This document shows, in pieces, positions 44,817 to 54,701 of a DNA stretch of 64,000 nt. The translations under genes were made by a program, and so were the position numbers. Under the pieces are notes generated by a model. That model did not search any database. It was given only the letters and a program-made list of their open reading frames with translations, and was not told the origin of the DNA. The stretch's first letter is position 1. Each line of letters starts with the position of its first letter. This stretch comes from Candidatus Centipeda massiliensis (GTDB lineage: Bacteria > Bacillota > Negativicutes > Selenomonadales > Selenomonadaceae): positions 72,856 through 136,855 of the forward strand of contig NZ_LT985755.1 of assembly GCF_900290285.1 (NCBI RefSeq), read 5' to 3'.

Positions 44817-45470
44817 CTATTCCGAGAGTTCCATAATACGCGCGACCACCTCATCGATGGAAAGAGCTGTCGAGTCAAGCAGCACGGCATCCTCCGCCTG
44901 ACGCAGAGGAGAGATCGCGCGCTCGCTGTCCTGCTTGTCACGATCAGCGATCTCTTTTTTCAGTTCCTCAAAATCGACGGCATAGCCCTTTTCCTTCATC
45001 TCGTCGCAGCGACGACGCGCGCGCTCCTCGACCGATGCCGTAAGAAAAATCTTCACGTCGGCATTCGGCAGCACATTCGTCCCGATGTCGCGCCCGTCCA
45101 TTACGACAGCGCCGTCCGCCGCCATCACGCGCTGCAGCTCCACCATCTTTTCACGCACGGGACCAAGTGCCGCAACGTGTGAGACGATATGCGTTACCTC
45201 GGGCGTGCGAATCTCCTGTGTCACATCCGTGCCGTCGACCGTGACGCGCGTGCCATTCTCCGTGCAGGCAAGACGCACGTCGATATCACGGACGGCGTGC
45301 AGAATAGCCTCATCCGTCACCTCCTGCGACTGCTGCAGGGTTTTCCACGCAACGCCGCGATACATCGCCCCCGTATCAATGTAGGTATAGCCCAGCTTCT
45401 CCGCCACAATCTTGGCAACGGTACTCTTGCCCGCACCCGCAGGGCCATCAATCGCTATCACACGCTTCAT
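44817..45470 (-). CDS. cmk: Cytidylate kinase
   Basis: Phosphorylates CMP and dCMP. The 217-aa P-loop kinase has IDGPAGAGKSTVAK, YIDTGAMYRGVAWK, VVMDGRDIGTNVLPNADVKIFLTAS and the lid RDKQDSERAISPL. It follows aroA by 12 bases. The aroA-cmk-plsC order is common in Negativicutes and Clostridia. Confidence 0.97.
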   Translation of the reverse strand: MKRVIAIDGPAGAGKSTVAKIVAEKLGYTYIDTGAMYRGVAWKTLQQSQEVTDEAILHAVRDIDVRLACTENGTRVTVDGTDVTQEIRTPEVTHIVSHVAALGPVREKMVELQRVMAADGAVVMDGRDIGTNVLPNADVKIFLTASVEERARRRCDEMKEKGYAVDFEELKKEIADRDKQDSERAISPLRQAEDAVLLDSTALSIDEVVARIMELSE

Positions 45471-45482
45471 ATCACAATCCTC

Positions 45483-46790
45483 CTAGCTCAGCCGCTCAAT
45501 TTCGGAAAAGAATGTCGGGTAGGAAATATGCACGCTATCCGACTCCTCAATAAGAACACCATCTGCCGCTGCACCAAGCACCGCGAGCGACATTGCCATG
45601 CGATGATCGCCATAGCTTTTGACCTGCGCTCGCGCGATCTTCGCATTCCCGTGGATCACAAGTCCATCCTCCCGCTCCTCGATGCTGCCGGGAGCGAGTT
45701 TTTGGAACTCCGTCGCAATCGCACGGAGACGATCCGTCTCCTTTACGCGCAATTCTCCCGCCCCCGTAATGACCGTGTCCCCCTCGGCAAAGAGAGCAGC
45801 AACGGCAAGGACTGGAATCTCGTCGATGAGGCGCGGCATAATCTCCGCGCCGAAGGACACGCCGTGCAGGGACGCCGCTGCAACAGCGATGTCTGCGATA
45901 CGCTCGCCGCCGCTTGTCCGCTCATTTTGGAGTGTGATGTGCGCTCCCATCTCTGCAAGCACATCCAGAATGCCCGTACGTGTTGGATTGACGCCGACGT
46001 TTTTCAAGAGAAGCCGGCTGCCTTTCATGATACTGCCCGCAACGAGGAAATACGCCGCCGAACTGATGTCCCCCGGCACCGTGATTTCATCCGGCGCACG
46101 ATAGCCACTCTCCTCCACGGGGAATACGGTGACGCTCGTCCCGCTGCGCTCCATCCGAACGCCAAAGCCGGCGAGCATCTGCTCCGTATGGTCGCGCGAC
46201 ACGTACGGCTCCGTGACCGTAGTCGGAGCATCGGCATAGAGCCCCGCAAGCAGGATCGCAGACTTGACCTGCGCGCTTGCAACGGGGCTTTCATAGCGAA
46301 TGCCGTGCAGTTTTCCCTCGGTCGGCACAATCGCAAGCGGGAGATTGTTATTCCCGCTGCGCCCGAAGATCCGCGCCCCCATCTCCGAGAGCGGCCGAAG
46401 CACGCGCCCCATCGGGCGGCGCGTCAGCGATGCGTCCCCACTGAACACGGAGAGGAACGGCTGCGGCGCGAGAAGCCCCATCATGAGTCGCAGCGTCGTC
46501 CCCGAGTTTCCCGCATCGAGCACCGACATTGGCTCGGACAGTCCATGCAGACCATTGCCTGTAACGATCAGCTCATTCTCATTAAGAAATTTGACATCCA
46601 CGCCGAGCGCACGCATCACGCCAACGGTCGAGAGGCAGTCCGCCGCGTGGAGAAAATTCCGAATATGCACGGGTGTATTCCCAAGCCCCGCAAACATGAC
46701 GCTGCGGTGCGAGATGGATTTATCCCCCGGAATCTCAACTGTGCCCCGCCATCCATGTTCTGCGGGCTCAATCGTCCGTATCTCTGCCAT
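45483..46790 (-). CDS. aroA: 3-phosphoshikimate 1-carboxyvinyltransferase (EPSP synthase)
   Basis: Transfers enolpyruvyl from PEP to shikimate-3-phosphate for aromatic amino acid synthesis. The 435-aa protein shows GDKSISHRSVMFAGL, LDAGNSGTTLRLMMGLLA and the C-terminal LRVKETDRL and YGDHRMAMSLAVLG. The glycine loop reads LDAGNSGTTLR, and the phosphate-binding loop is of the class II-like short type. It abuts the flavoprotein stop directly. Confidence 0.96.
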   Translation of the reverse strand: MAEIRTIEPAEHGWRGTVEIPGDKSISHRSVMFAGLGNTPVHIRNFLHAADCLSTVGVMRALGVDVKFLNENELIVTGNGLHGLSEPMSVLDAGNSGTTLRLMMGLLAPQPFLSVFSGDASLTRRPMGRVLRPLSEMGARIFGRSGNNNLPLAIVPTEGKLHGIRYESPVASAQVKSAILLAGLYADAPTTVTEPYVSRDHTEQMLAGFGVRMERSGTSVTVFPVEESGYRAPDEITVPGDISSAAYFLVAGSIMKGSRLLLKNVGVNPTRTGILDVLAEMGAHITLQNERTSGGERIADIAVAAASLHGVSFGAEIMPRLIDEIPVLAVAALFAEGDTVITGAGELRVKETDRLRAIATEFQKLAPGSIEEREDGLVIHGNAKIARAQVKSYGDHRMAMSLAVLGAAADGVLIEESDSVHISYPTFFSEIERLS

Positions 46791-48044
46791 TCATTCACCT
46801 TCCAAATTCCATACACTGTAGCAGCCCGCCGCATACCCCATCGAAAATGCCGCCTGCAGATTGTAACCGCCCGTATGCGCATCCACATCGACCAATTCCC
46901 CGGCAAAATAGAGTCGCTTCACAAGCTTGGACTCCATTGTGCGCGGGTCAAGCTCACGCGTTGCGACCCCACCGGCTGTCACAATCGCCTCGGCGATGGG
47001 GCGCGTCCCGATGATCGTGAGCGGCAGTGTCTGCAATGTACGCACCAGCCTCTCCCGTTCCTTCGCCGATGTTTGCCCAACAACACGCTCCGGCGAAAGC
47101 TGCGCCGCATTCAGAACAATATCGATCAGCCGCTTTGGCAGGAGGTCGACCATACCATTGTGGAGCTGCTTCTGCTCGTACGCCGTGAAGTCTCGATCCA
47201 CACGCTCCCGCAGTTTCTCATGCGAAAGAGCGGGTTTTAGGTTCAGCTTTAGTTCCAGTGTCTGCTCCCCCGCTGCAAAAAATTCAGAAGCGCGGCGACT
47301 CAGCTGCAAAATGATTGGTCCCGAAACACCAAAATGCGTAAACAGCATTTCGCCGAAGAAGTCCTGCTCCTTTTTTCCCGCACGATAAAGTCCCGCACGC
47401 ACGTTCCGCAGTGCAAGCCCCTGCACATCCTTTACCCACGTTTCCTTCGTCACAAGGGGGACAAGCGCAGGGAAAATCGGCGTAACCGTATGCCCCGCCG
47501 CACGCGCAAGGGCGTACCCGTCCCCCGTCGATCCCGTCGCCGGATAGGAGGCACCGCCCGTGGCGAGAATCACGGCAGCTGCATCCAGCCGCGTACCGTC
47601 CTGCAGCTGTACGCCGCACACGGTATGATCTTTGACGATAAGTTCGCGTGCCGCCGCATTCGTGCGGATCTCTACATTCTGATCATGCAGATGGCGCAGA
47701 ACGGCATCCACCACATCGGCAGCACGGTCACTCTGCGGAAAGACACGATTGCCGCGCTCAGTCTTCAGCGGAACGCCCAGCCGCTCAAAAAAAGCAATTA
47801 CGTCCGCATTGTCAAACGCACGCAGACTGCTGTTGAGAAATCTTCCATTTCCCACAATGTTTTTGATGATGTCAGGAATCTCGTCGGCGCTTGTGACGTT
47901 GCAGCGCCCCTTGCCCGTAATCATCATCTTGCGCCCGACGCGCCCCATCTTTTCGAGGAGCAGGACGCTCCCGCCGCACTCCGCCGCCGCCGCTGCCGCC
48001 ATCATGCCCGCAGGCCCCGCGCCCACCACGATGATCCGCTTCAC
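46791..48044 (-). CDS. FAD-dependent oxidoreductase, HI0933/BaiN-like family
   Basis: A 417-aa flavoprotein. The N-terminal Rossmann motif VVGAGPAGMMAAAAAAECG is followed by LLLEKMGRVGRKMMITGKGRCNV-type sequence and VILATGGASYPATGSTGDG. The C-terminal TGGYNLQAAFSMGYAAG closes the FAD site. The family fold resembles fumarate-reductase-like flavoproteins, and the physiological substrate is generally unknown. The start is GTG at 48044 with a GGGGG run ahead. The end of the overlong rluB frame overlaps its first 173 bases. Confidence 0.9.
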   Translation of the reverse strand: MKRIIVVGAGPAGMMAAAAAAECGGSVLLLEKMGRVGRKMMITGKGRCNVTSADEIPDIIKNIVGNGRFLNSSLRAFDNADVIAFFERLGVPLKTERGNRVFPQSDRAADVVDAVLRHLHDQNVEIRTNAAARELIVKDHTVCGVQLQDGTRLDAAAVILATGGASYPATGSTGDGYALARAAGHTVTPIFPALVPLVTKETWVKDVQGLALRNVRAGLYRAGKKEQDFFGEMLFTHFGVSGPIILQLSRRASEFFAAGEQTLELKLNLKPALSHEKLRERVDRDFTAYEQKQLHNGMVDLLPKRLIDIVLNAAQLSPERVVGQTSAKERERLVRTLQTLPLTIIGTRPIAEAIVTAGGVATRELDPRTMESKLVKRLYFAGELVDVDAHTGGYNLQAAFSMGYAAGCYSVWNLEGE

Positions 48045-48771
48045 TCTCTCGTACCCCCGCAATCTTCCGAAGCTCCTCGATCTCCGCTCCCATCAAGTGC
48101 CTGTATGCACCGCAGGCAAGACCACGCAGCGTCAGCTGCGCAAAACGAACGCGCCGGAGCGCCGTGACCTGACAACCGATGGCAGCAAACATACGGCGCA
48201 CCTGCCGATTGCGTCCCTCATGGATGATCGTTTCAACCACGGTGCGCCCCTCCTCCGCGCGCAGAATGCGCAGACGCGCGGGAGCCGTCCTGCCGTCCGC
48301 AAGGAGGACCCCACGACGCAGCTGCATCAGTCCCTCCGCAGTAACTTCGCCAATGACCTCCGCATGATAGACCTTCGCGATCTCATAGCGCGGATGGAGC
48401 AGCCCCTGTGTCAGCGCGCCATCATTCGTGATGAGGAGCAGCCCCTCCGTATCGGCATCCAATCGCCCCACGGGGTAGAGCCGCGCAGGGAGATCCGGCA
48501 GAAGATCGAGCACGGTCTTACGACCCCGATCATCGTGCGCCGTCGAAAGATAGCCGCGCGGCTTGTTGAGAAGAAGATAAAACCGCTTTTCTTCTGCCTG
48601 TATACGCTTACCGTCGACGGCTATGACATGATGTGCGGCATCATATTTCGATCCGAGTGCGGTCACAACCGTGCCATCAACCGTAACCCGCCCCGCCTGA
48701 ATCATCTCCTCAGCAGCACGGCGCGATGCCACCCCCGCATGGCTGAGGATCTTCTGCAATCGTTCTTCCAT
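47872..48771 (-). CDS. rluB: Ribosomal large-subunit pseudouridine synthase RluB-like, with overprinted C-terminal tail
   Basis: An N-terminal S4 domain (ERLQKILSHAGVASRRAAEEMI) precedes the RsuA/RluB catalytic domain with its Asp in PVGRLDADTEGLLL and the later HEGRNRQVRRM. It should modify 23S rRNA. The normal protein ends near EIEELRKIAGV (about residue 238). Here the frame continues about 60 more residues, a Gly/Arg-rich tail that is only an out-of-frame reading of the flavoprotein gene. One extra base in the C5 run at 48054-48058 would create a stop at 48041-48043 overlapping the next start as GTGA. A deletion or sequencing error is likely. Confidence 0.9.
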   Translation of the reverse strand: MEERLQKILSHAGVASRRAAEEMIQAGRVTVDGTVVTALGSKYDAAHHVIAVDGKRIQAEEKRFYLLLNKPRGYLSTAHDDRGRKTVLDLLPDLPARLYPVGRLDADTEGLLLITNDGALTQGLLHPRYEIAKVYHAEVIGEVTAEGLMQLRRGVLLADGRTAPARLRILRAEEGRTVVETIIHEGRNRQVRRMFAAIGCQVTALRRVRFAQLTLRGLACGAYRHLMGAEIEELRKIAGVRESEADHRGGRGACGHDGGSGGGGVRRERPAPRKDGARRAQDDDYGQGALQRHKRRRDS

Positions 48772-48779
48772 GTCTCTCC

Positions 48780-51700
48780 CTATCGAATTTTTACGGCACT
48801 TTCCCCCATAAGCTGTGTGAGTTCCCGCCGTACCGCTGCAGAGCCGTCAATCCAATGGCGCGTCTCAAGCTGCCGCCATCGTCCGTCACTCCGAACGTAG
48901 ACGGGATGCTCCCCATGATGGGCGGCAAAAAGCGTCCGCATCTCATTCCACAGCGCACGACGGTCAGTGTCACGCGGCGGAATCAGATAAAAGGAGGCAC
49001 GATACTCGCTCATACGCCAGATCTCATCCGCAAGCAGTTTCGGCTCATCGCCCGTCGTATCAACACGCCCCTGCACCACAATGATACGATCCTGCTCCAA
49101 ATCGGAGACATGTGCATAGAACACGCGCGGGAACACCGTGACCTCGATCTTTCCGCTGAAATCCTCGATTTCGGCAAAGATCATGGTATCGCCCTTCTTC
49201 GTCGTAAAGCGCTTCGTGCTTGTGAGTATGCCGCCAATGCGTACAAGCTGCCGATCCTTACGTACGGCATGCGGAATCTCGCCGATGGAGCACAGCGCAG
49301 AGAGCGTCTCGCGGTAATCGTCGAGCGGATGCCCCGTAATGTAGAACCCCGTCGCCTCCTTTTCCCACGCCAGACGCTCACGTGCCGTGCTCGGCGGAAC
49401 GTCCTCCGCAATGCGAATCTGCTGAACCTCCTCTATCGTTTCCTCGCCAAAAAGCCCGCCCTGCCCGCTCAGTAGGTCATGCTGTCGCCGTGCCGCATCC
49501 TGTATTGCCGCATCAAGCGCGGCAAGCATTTGGTTGCGCTCCATGCCAATGCTGTCAAATGCACCGCATTTGATAAGGCTCTCAATCGCACGCTTGTTGA
49601 CCGTCCGCAGATCAACGCGCACGCAAAAGTCCACGAGTGAGCGGAACTTTCCGCCCTCCGCTCGTACACGCTCCATGCTCACAATAGCATTTTCACCGAC
49701 ATTGCGAACGGCAGCAAGCCCAAACCGGATCGCACCGTCCTCGATACGAAAGGAAGCCGTACTCGAATTGATATCCGGCGGCAGGATCTTGATGCCCATC
49801 CGGCGGCAAAGCTGGATGTAGACAGGGATCTTGTCCGTCTTATCCATGATGCTCGTCAAGACACCCGCCATAAACTCTACAGGGTAATGCGCCTTAAGGT
49901 ACGCTGTCTGCCACGCAAGAAGTGCATAGGCGGCACTGTGAGACTTGTTGAAGCCATAGTCCGCAAAATGTGTCAGAAGATCGAAGATGTGATTGGCAAG
50001 TGCTGCCTCAATCCCGTTCTTTTCACAGCCCTGCAAGAAGATTTCCTTCTGCGCCATCAGGAGATCATGCTTCTTCTTCCCCATGGCACGGCGCAGTAGA
50101 TCTGCCTGACCGAGGCTGAATCCGGCGAGCACCTGAACAATCTGCATGACCTGCTCCTGATAGAGCACAACGCCGAACGTTTCCTTCAGAATTGGTTCGA
50201 GCAGGGGGTGCATATAGACGACCTCTTTTTTCCCGTGCAGGCCGTCGATGAAGTCCGCCACCATGCCGCTGCCCAAGGGCCCCGGCCGATAGAGTGCGAC
50301 CGTCGGAATGAGATCGACAAACCCTTGCGGCTGAATGTCCTTGACGAGATTTGTCATGCCCGCAGACTCCATCTGGAACACAGCTCCCGTATCCCCATCA
50401 CATAGCATTCGTGCTGTTTTCTCATCGATCAGAGGAATCTGATCGACATCGAGGTCAATGCCATGCGAAGCACGTATATGGTTCACTGTATCCGAAATGA
50501 TGGTGAGTGTACGCAGCCCCAAAAAGTCCATCTTGAGGAGTCCCAATGCCTCCACATCGTCCTTATCGAACTCTGTGACAAGTGTGCCTTCGGAAACCCA
50601 GACAGGTACCTGGCTCGCAAGCGGATTTTTCGCAATCACCACACCAGCCGCATGGATGGAGATATTGCGCGGCAGCCCCTCAATCCTGCGCGCGAGATCA
50701 ATCACTCTGCGAACACTCTCATCCCCGTCATAGATTCGCCGAAAATCTGCCGACTCCTTGAGCGCACGATCGAGGGTGATGTTCAGCTCCGTTGGAATGA
50801 GCTTGGTGATGTTTGAAACCTCACCGAACGACATTTCGAGTACGCGCCCGACGTCGCGAATCGCGCCCTTTGCCCCCATTGTACCAAACGTGGCAATCTG
50901 CGCGATATGATCCTCACCGTAGCGCTCCTTGACATACGAAATCACCCGTCCACGATTGATATCGTCAAAGTCGATATCAATATCCGGCATGGACACGCGT
51001 TCGGGGTTGAGGAAACGCTCAAAGAGAAGTGCATACGGCAAGGGGTCGATATTCGTGATCCCCAAGAGATATGCGACAATACTGCCGGCTCCGGAGCCGC
51101 GCCCGGGGCCGACGGCGACGCCGTGCTCACGCGCATAGGCAATAAAGTCCCACACGATAAGAAAGTAGCTAGCGTATCCCATGCCATGAATCACGTCAAG
51201 CTCGTAGTCCATCCGCGCGCGAATTTCCTCCGTCACATTCGGATAGCGCACCGAGATGCGCTCCTCACAGAGCGCACGCAAATAGTCATCATCGGTCGCG
51301 AAGTTCTCCGGTATGGGATAGAACGGAAGCTGAAGTTCACCAAAGGTAAAGTTCACCTGACAGCGTTCGGCGATCTTTGCCGTATTTTCGATTGCGCCCG
51401 GATAGTCCGCAAAAAGAGCCGTCATCTCCGCCTCTGATTTCAGATAGTAGTCAGGGCCGGAGAAGCGCATACGATCGGGATCATTGATCGTTCTCCCCGT
51501 CTGCACACAGAGAAGAATGTCATGAAACTCGCTGTCATCTGCATGGACGTAGTGAACATCATTCGTTGCGACGAGACCAATGCCATGTTTTACTGCAAGA
51601 TCGCGGAGCGCACGGTTGACCGTCTTTTCCTCGGGCAGTCCATGATCTTGAATCTCGAGAAAGAAATTTTTCTGTCCGAAAATCTCCACATATTCACAAA

Positions 51701-52172
51701 TCAGTGCATCTGCCTTCGCATCATTCCCCCGCAGAATTGCCTGCGGGATCTCCCCTGCCACACAGGCGGAGAGTGCAATGAGGCCCTCATGGTATTTGCG
51801 CAGCAATTCCTTATCAACGCGCGGCTTATAATAATATCCCTCGGTATTCGCGAGGGATACAAGTTGAACCAGATTGCGATAGCCTGTTTCGTTTTCGGCA
51901 AGAAGAATCAGATGATAGTAGCGTGTGCCGTCAACCTCCGTACGTTCCTGCCGCATGCTGGGTGCCAGATAGACCTCACAGCCAATGATGGGATGAACGC
52001 CCTGTGCCTTTGCCTCTTTATAAAATCGGACTGCACCATACATGACACCATGATCGGTCATGGCAACAGCGTCCATACCAAGTTCTTTCGTACGCCGTAC
52101 AAGTTCCTTGATCCGACTCGCACCGTCGAGCAGACTGTACTCCGTATGGACGTGCAGATGGGCAAATGACAT
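48780..52172 (-). CDS. dnaE: DNA polymerase III alpha subunit
   Basis: The replicative polymerase catalytic subunit, 1130 aa. A PHP domain begins at once (FAHLHVHTEYSLLDGAS, MTDHGVMYG). The PolC-type palm holds the catalytic acids in PDIDIDFDD, and fingers and helix-hairpin-helix regions follow. An OB-fold lies around LVRIGGILTSTKRFTTKKGDTMIFAEIEDF. The ATG at 52172 follows GGGAGGAG, and the upstream 8-codon reading is unlikely. It is followed by rluB after 8 bases. Confidence 0.97.
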   Translation of the reverse strand: MSFAHLHVHTEYSLLDGASRIKELVRRTKELGMDAVAMTDHGVMYGAVRFYKEAKAQGVHPIIGCEVYLAPSMRQERTEVDGTRYYHLILLAENETGYRNLVQLVSLANTEGYYYKPRVDKELLRKYHEGLIALSACVAGEIPQAILRGNDAKADALICEYVEIFGQKNFFLEIQDHGLPEEKTVNRALRDLAVKHGIGLVATNDVHYVHADDSEFHDILLCVQTGRTINDPDRMRFSGPDYYLKSEAEMTALFADYPGAIENTAKIAERCQVNFTFGELQLPFYPIPENFATDDDYLRALCEERISVRYPNVTEEIRARMDYELDVIHGMGYASYFLIVWDFIAYAREHGVAVGPGRGSGAGSIVAYLLGITNIDPLPYALLFERFLNPERVSMPDIDIDFDDINRGRVISYVKERYGEDHIAQIATFGTMGAKGAIRDVGRVLEMSFGEVSNITKLIPTELNITLDRALKESADFRRIYDGDESVRRVIDLARRIEGLPRNISIHAAGVVIAKNPLASQVPVWVSEGTLVTEFDKDDVEALGLLKMDFLGLRTLTIISDTVNHIRASHGIDLDVDQIPLIDEKTARMLCDGDTGAVFQMESAGMTNLVKDIQPQGFVDLIPTVALYRPGPLGSGMVADFIDGLHGKKEVVYMHPLLEPILKETFGVVLYQEQVMQIVQVLAGFSLGQADLLRRAMGKKKHDLLMAQKEIFLQGCEKNGIEAALANHIFDLLTHFADYGFNKSHSAAYALLAWQTAYLKAHYPVEFMAGVLTSIMDKTDKIPVYIQLCRRMGIKILPPDINSSTASFRIEDGAIRFGLAAVRNVGENAIVSMERVRAEGGKFRSLVDFCVRVDLRTVNKRAIESLIKCGAFDSIGMERNQMLAALDAAIQDAARRQHDLLSGQGGLFGEETIEEVQQIRIAEDVPPSTARERLAWEKEATGFYITGHPLDDYRETLSALCSIGEIPHAVRKDRQLVRIGGILTSTKRFTTKKGDTMIFAEIEDFSGKIEVTVFPRVFYAHVSDLEQDRIIVVQGRVDTTGDEPKLLADEIWRMSEYRASFYLIPPRDTDRRALWNEMRTLFAAHHGEHPVYVRSDGRWRQLETRHWIDGSAAVRRELTQLMGESAVKIR

Positions 52173-52211
52173 ATCGCTCCTCCCTTCTCGTATCAATGTG
52201 CGTGTTGTTTC

Positions 52212-53975
52212 TTATCCCAACGGATTGATCGCGCAATAATGCTCCCAGATCTCCTGATATGCTGTCTCAAGCTCCTCCATATACCCCTTCACATTCATCA
52301 GGGGAGAACGCCTCATATTGGCACGCAGCCCTGCATGATATGCCTCAAGCAGCTTCGGTGACTCCGCAAGCTGTACGGCACGGCGTACGTAGTTGATATC
52401 ATTTTCGGCGACGAGTTCACGCACCCCTGCATTCGTCAGTATGGATGCGCCAAAACGAGCACCATGCGTGCGGCCGCGCAGCGAAATAACAGGAACGCCC
52501 ATATAGAGTGCCTCACACGTCGTCAGTCCGCCGTTGTATGGTGCGGTATCGAGTGCAATGTCGATGTCCCGATACTGCTCAAGGTAGTCTGGGCTATACG
52601 GACGGAACTCCACACGCGAAAGGTCATAATTCAGCATAGAAAGCCGCTTTTTCGCAAAATTGATGCCTGAATCAATGCTGGCAATCTTTCCCTTTATGAC
52701 GAGTTTTGATCCGCGAACAGCCTCTAGGATCCCACGCCAAAGGAGCAAAATCTCATCCGTGACCTTGGCAAAATTATTAAAGCTGCCAAACGTTACGTAG
52801 CCATTGCGTCGTACAGGCGGCTCATACCCTGCCTCGGGCATCGCACGAACCGCCTCCGGCACATAGCAGATATGGGAATGTGGAAGCCGTAGGAGCTGTT
52901 CGGTAAAACCTGCCTCCGCTTGCAGATCCCCCTTGGGGACACATACCTCATCCGATAGAAAATAGTCAATGATCCGAAGCCCCGTGGTATTTGTATATCC
53001 AATCCCAGAAACTTGGACAGGAGCCGGACGATATGCCATAACAGGAAGTACATTATCCTGTGAATGTCCAGACAAATCGACTAGTATGTCAATCTTATCC
53101 TCTGCGATCAGACGTGCCGCCGTACGAGGCAGCCGTCCGCGCATATCACGCCATGTCACGCGGCGCGTCCGAAGGCGCTCCGTTACAGCATCGTTTCGCC
53201 CTGTTGCGTAACAGAACACCATGAATTGCTCGCCGTCAAAGTGGTGAAGCAGTGGAGAGAGGAAATACGAAACCGCGTGTTCTCGAAAATCCGGTGATAT
53301 ATAACCAATGCGCAGCTTTTTCTGGGGCAATCGCTTGACATCGCCATGCGTATATGGCTGCACTGTCTGCATTTCATTATAGATTTCTGCCTTGAGGCGT
53401 CCCTCTCTTGCCCCCAGATGCCGATAGTTGCACATGAAGAGATATTTGCTGTAGAACTCCGCTGCCTCAGCCGTCTCATCCGCAAGACGGCTGGACATAA
53501 GGAGTTCATGCGCAGCCCCCTTTGTCTCCCCCGCTAAATAAAGTGCATCAGCGAGCCAGCCGCGTGCACGCTTCATCATTTGGTGATAGATGGCATACGA
53601 GGGATCCTCTACCCCCAGTACCTTCGCCTTGTAGGTCAGCTCCTCAATGAGATCGGCGAGCAGGGGGATCTCGTCATTTAAACGAAATTCAAGTGCCGCA
53701 AGACCTGCCTGAACCATACGCGCACGGGGATGACGAGGAGACACACGCCGTACCTTTCCGGCGAGTTCCTCCGCCTCGTCAATCCGCCCACTATAGAGTG
53801 CCACTTCGGCATTGACCGCCATTGCATCGATATCCCCCGCCATGAGGCGGTCAACCTCTTTGGCACAGGCACGCATTCCCTTCAGATCACCATCCGCCGA
53901 GAATTTTGTCGCCAGCTTCAACCAGTTGATCTTCTCCTCTGCCGCATGTTCAGCCTTTGGCGGCTGCTCCTGCAT
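52212..53975 (-). CDS. TPR-containing glycosyltransferase, family 41 (SPINDLY/OGT-like)
   Basis: A 587-aa cytoplasmic protein. The N-terminal third is helical and TPR-like (about 15-190). The C-terminal part matches bacterial OGT-type catalytic regions: RIGYISPDFREHAVSYFLSP, DILVDLSGHSQDNVLPVMAYRPAPVQVSGIGY, and the nucleotide-binding end DTAPYNGGLTTCEALYMG with SLRGRTHGARFGASIL. Such enzymes add sugars such as GlcNAc to proteins. With motility implied by cheV, flagellin or another surface protein is a possible target, but that is inference. The ATG at 53975 has AAGGAGG ahead. Confidence 0.88.
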   Translation of the reverse strand: MQEQPPKAEHAAEEKINWLKLATKFSADGDLKGMRACAKEVDRLMAGDIDAMAVNAEVALYSGRIDEAEELAGKVRRVSPRHPRARMVQAGLAALEFRLNDEIPLLADLIEELTYKAKVLGVEDPSYAIYHQMMKRARGWLADALYLAGETKGAAHELLMSSRLADETAEAAEFYSKYLFMCNYRHLGAREGRLKAEIYNEMQTVQPYTHGDVKRLPQKKLRIGYISPDFREHAVSYFLSPLLHHFDGEQFMVFCYATGRNDAVTERLRTRRVTWRDMRGRLPRTAARLIAEDKIDILVDLSGHSQDNVLPVMAYRPAPVQVSGIGYTNTTGLRIIDYFLSDEVCVPKGDLQAEAGFTEQLLRLPHSHICYVPEAVRAMPEAGYEPPVRRNGYVTFGSFNNFAKVTDEILLLWRGILEAVRGSKLVIKGKIASIDSGINFAKKRLSMLNYDLSRVEFRPYSPDYLEQYRDIDIALDTAPYNGGLTTCEALYMGVPVISLRGRTHGARFGASILTNAGVRELVAENDINYVRRAVQLAESPKLLEAYHAGLRANMRRSPLMNVKGYMEELETAYQEIWEHYCAINPLG

Positions 53976-54007
53976 AGATAAAAACCTCCTTTCCACAAAT
54001 ATTTGGC

Positions 54008-54694
54008 TTAGACCTCAGGGTGTAATTCCGCCCCGTATTCGTGCAAAAACATCTTCTGATAGCGTTTGTATTCCGGCGCAAGCGGCTTTTCACGCGGACA
54101 ATGAATACACCAAAAGTCCTCTTCCTGATTGGGTACAACCACCTTGTAGTTATGCCGCTGCATCTCCATACAAATCGACGTGTCATACAGATGCCAGCCC
54201 GTAAACAGATCTTCACGCCACGGCAGATCATACTGCGTCGCGAGAAAAAGCCCGTCCACCGCCTCTACATCAATGTATGTGCCATCCGGTTCCATACAGT
54301 GCGAATCCACCACGCTCTCAGGTTCACAGTGATGAAGAACACGCCCATACGTGCGCAGACCATCCCACCAGACCCCCGAGCGCGGCAGACTGCGACAGCC
54401 AATCACACCGACAAGCCCCACAGTCTCATCCCGAAAAATCGAAAGCAAATCTGCAATGAGGTTCTTGTTGACCACAAGCACATCCTGATGCAGGTAGACC
54501 TTGTATTTTGCGTTGGTCGTGCGTGCCCCTTCATTATAGCCGGCACACATGGAAACAGCACCGCGCACCGGAATATATTCCACCGACATTCCATTTGGAA
54601 CATGCTGTGATTTCAAATACAAACAGCACTCATTATACATATCCTCATCATTGACGCAGGAGATAAATGCGACCTTGTTCCGATCCGACACCAT
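54008..54694 (-). CDS. Glycosyltransferase-like protein (GT-A fold, family-2-like)
   Basis: About 228 aa. The start KVAFISCVNDEDMYNECCLYL and the segment YNEGARTTNAKYKVYLHQDVLVV suit a GT-A nucleotide-diphospho-sugar transferase of the type annotated as glycosyltransferase-like family. Asp residues near VYLHQDV and DGLFLAT could bind metal. The sugar and acceptor are unknown. The ATG at 54694 has AAGGA 10 bases ahead; an ATG at 54715 would overlap the upstream gene. It sits 32 bases before the family 41 gene. Confidence 0.75.
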   Translation of the reverse strand: MVSDRNKVAFISCVNDEDMYNECCLYLKSQHVPNGMSVEYIPVRGAVSMCAGYNEGARTTNAKYKVYLHQDVLVVNKNLIADLLSIFRDETVGLVGVIGCRSLPRSGVWWDGLRTYGRVLHHCEPESVVDSHCMEPDGTYIDVEAVDGLFLATQYDLPWREDLFTGWHLYDTSICMEMQRHNYKVVVPNQEEDFWCIHCPREKPLAPEYKRYQKMFLHEYGAELHPEV

Positions 54695-54701
54695 TTTTTC
54701 T

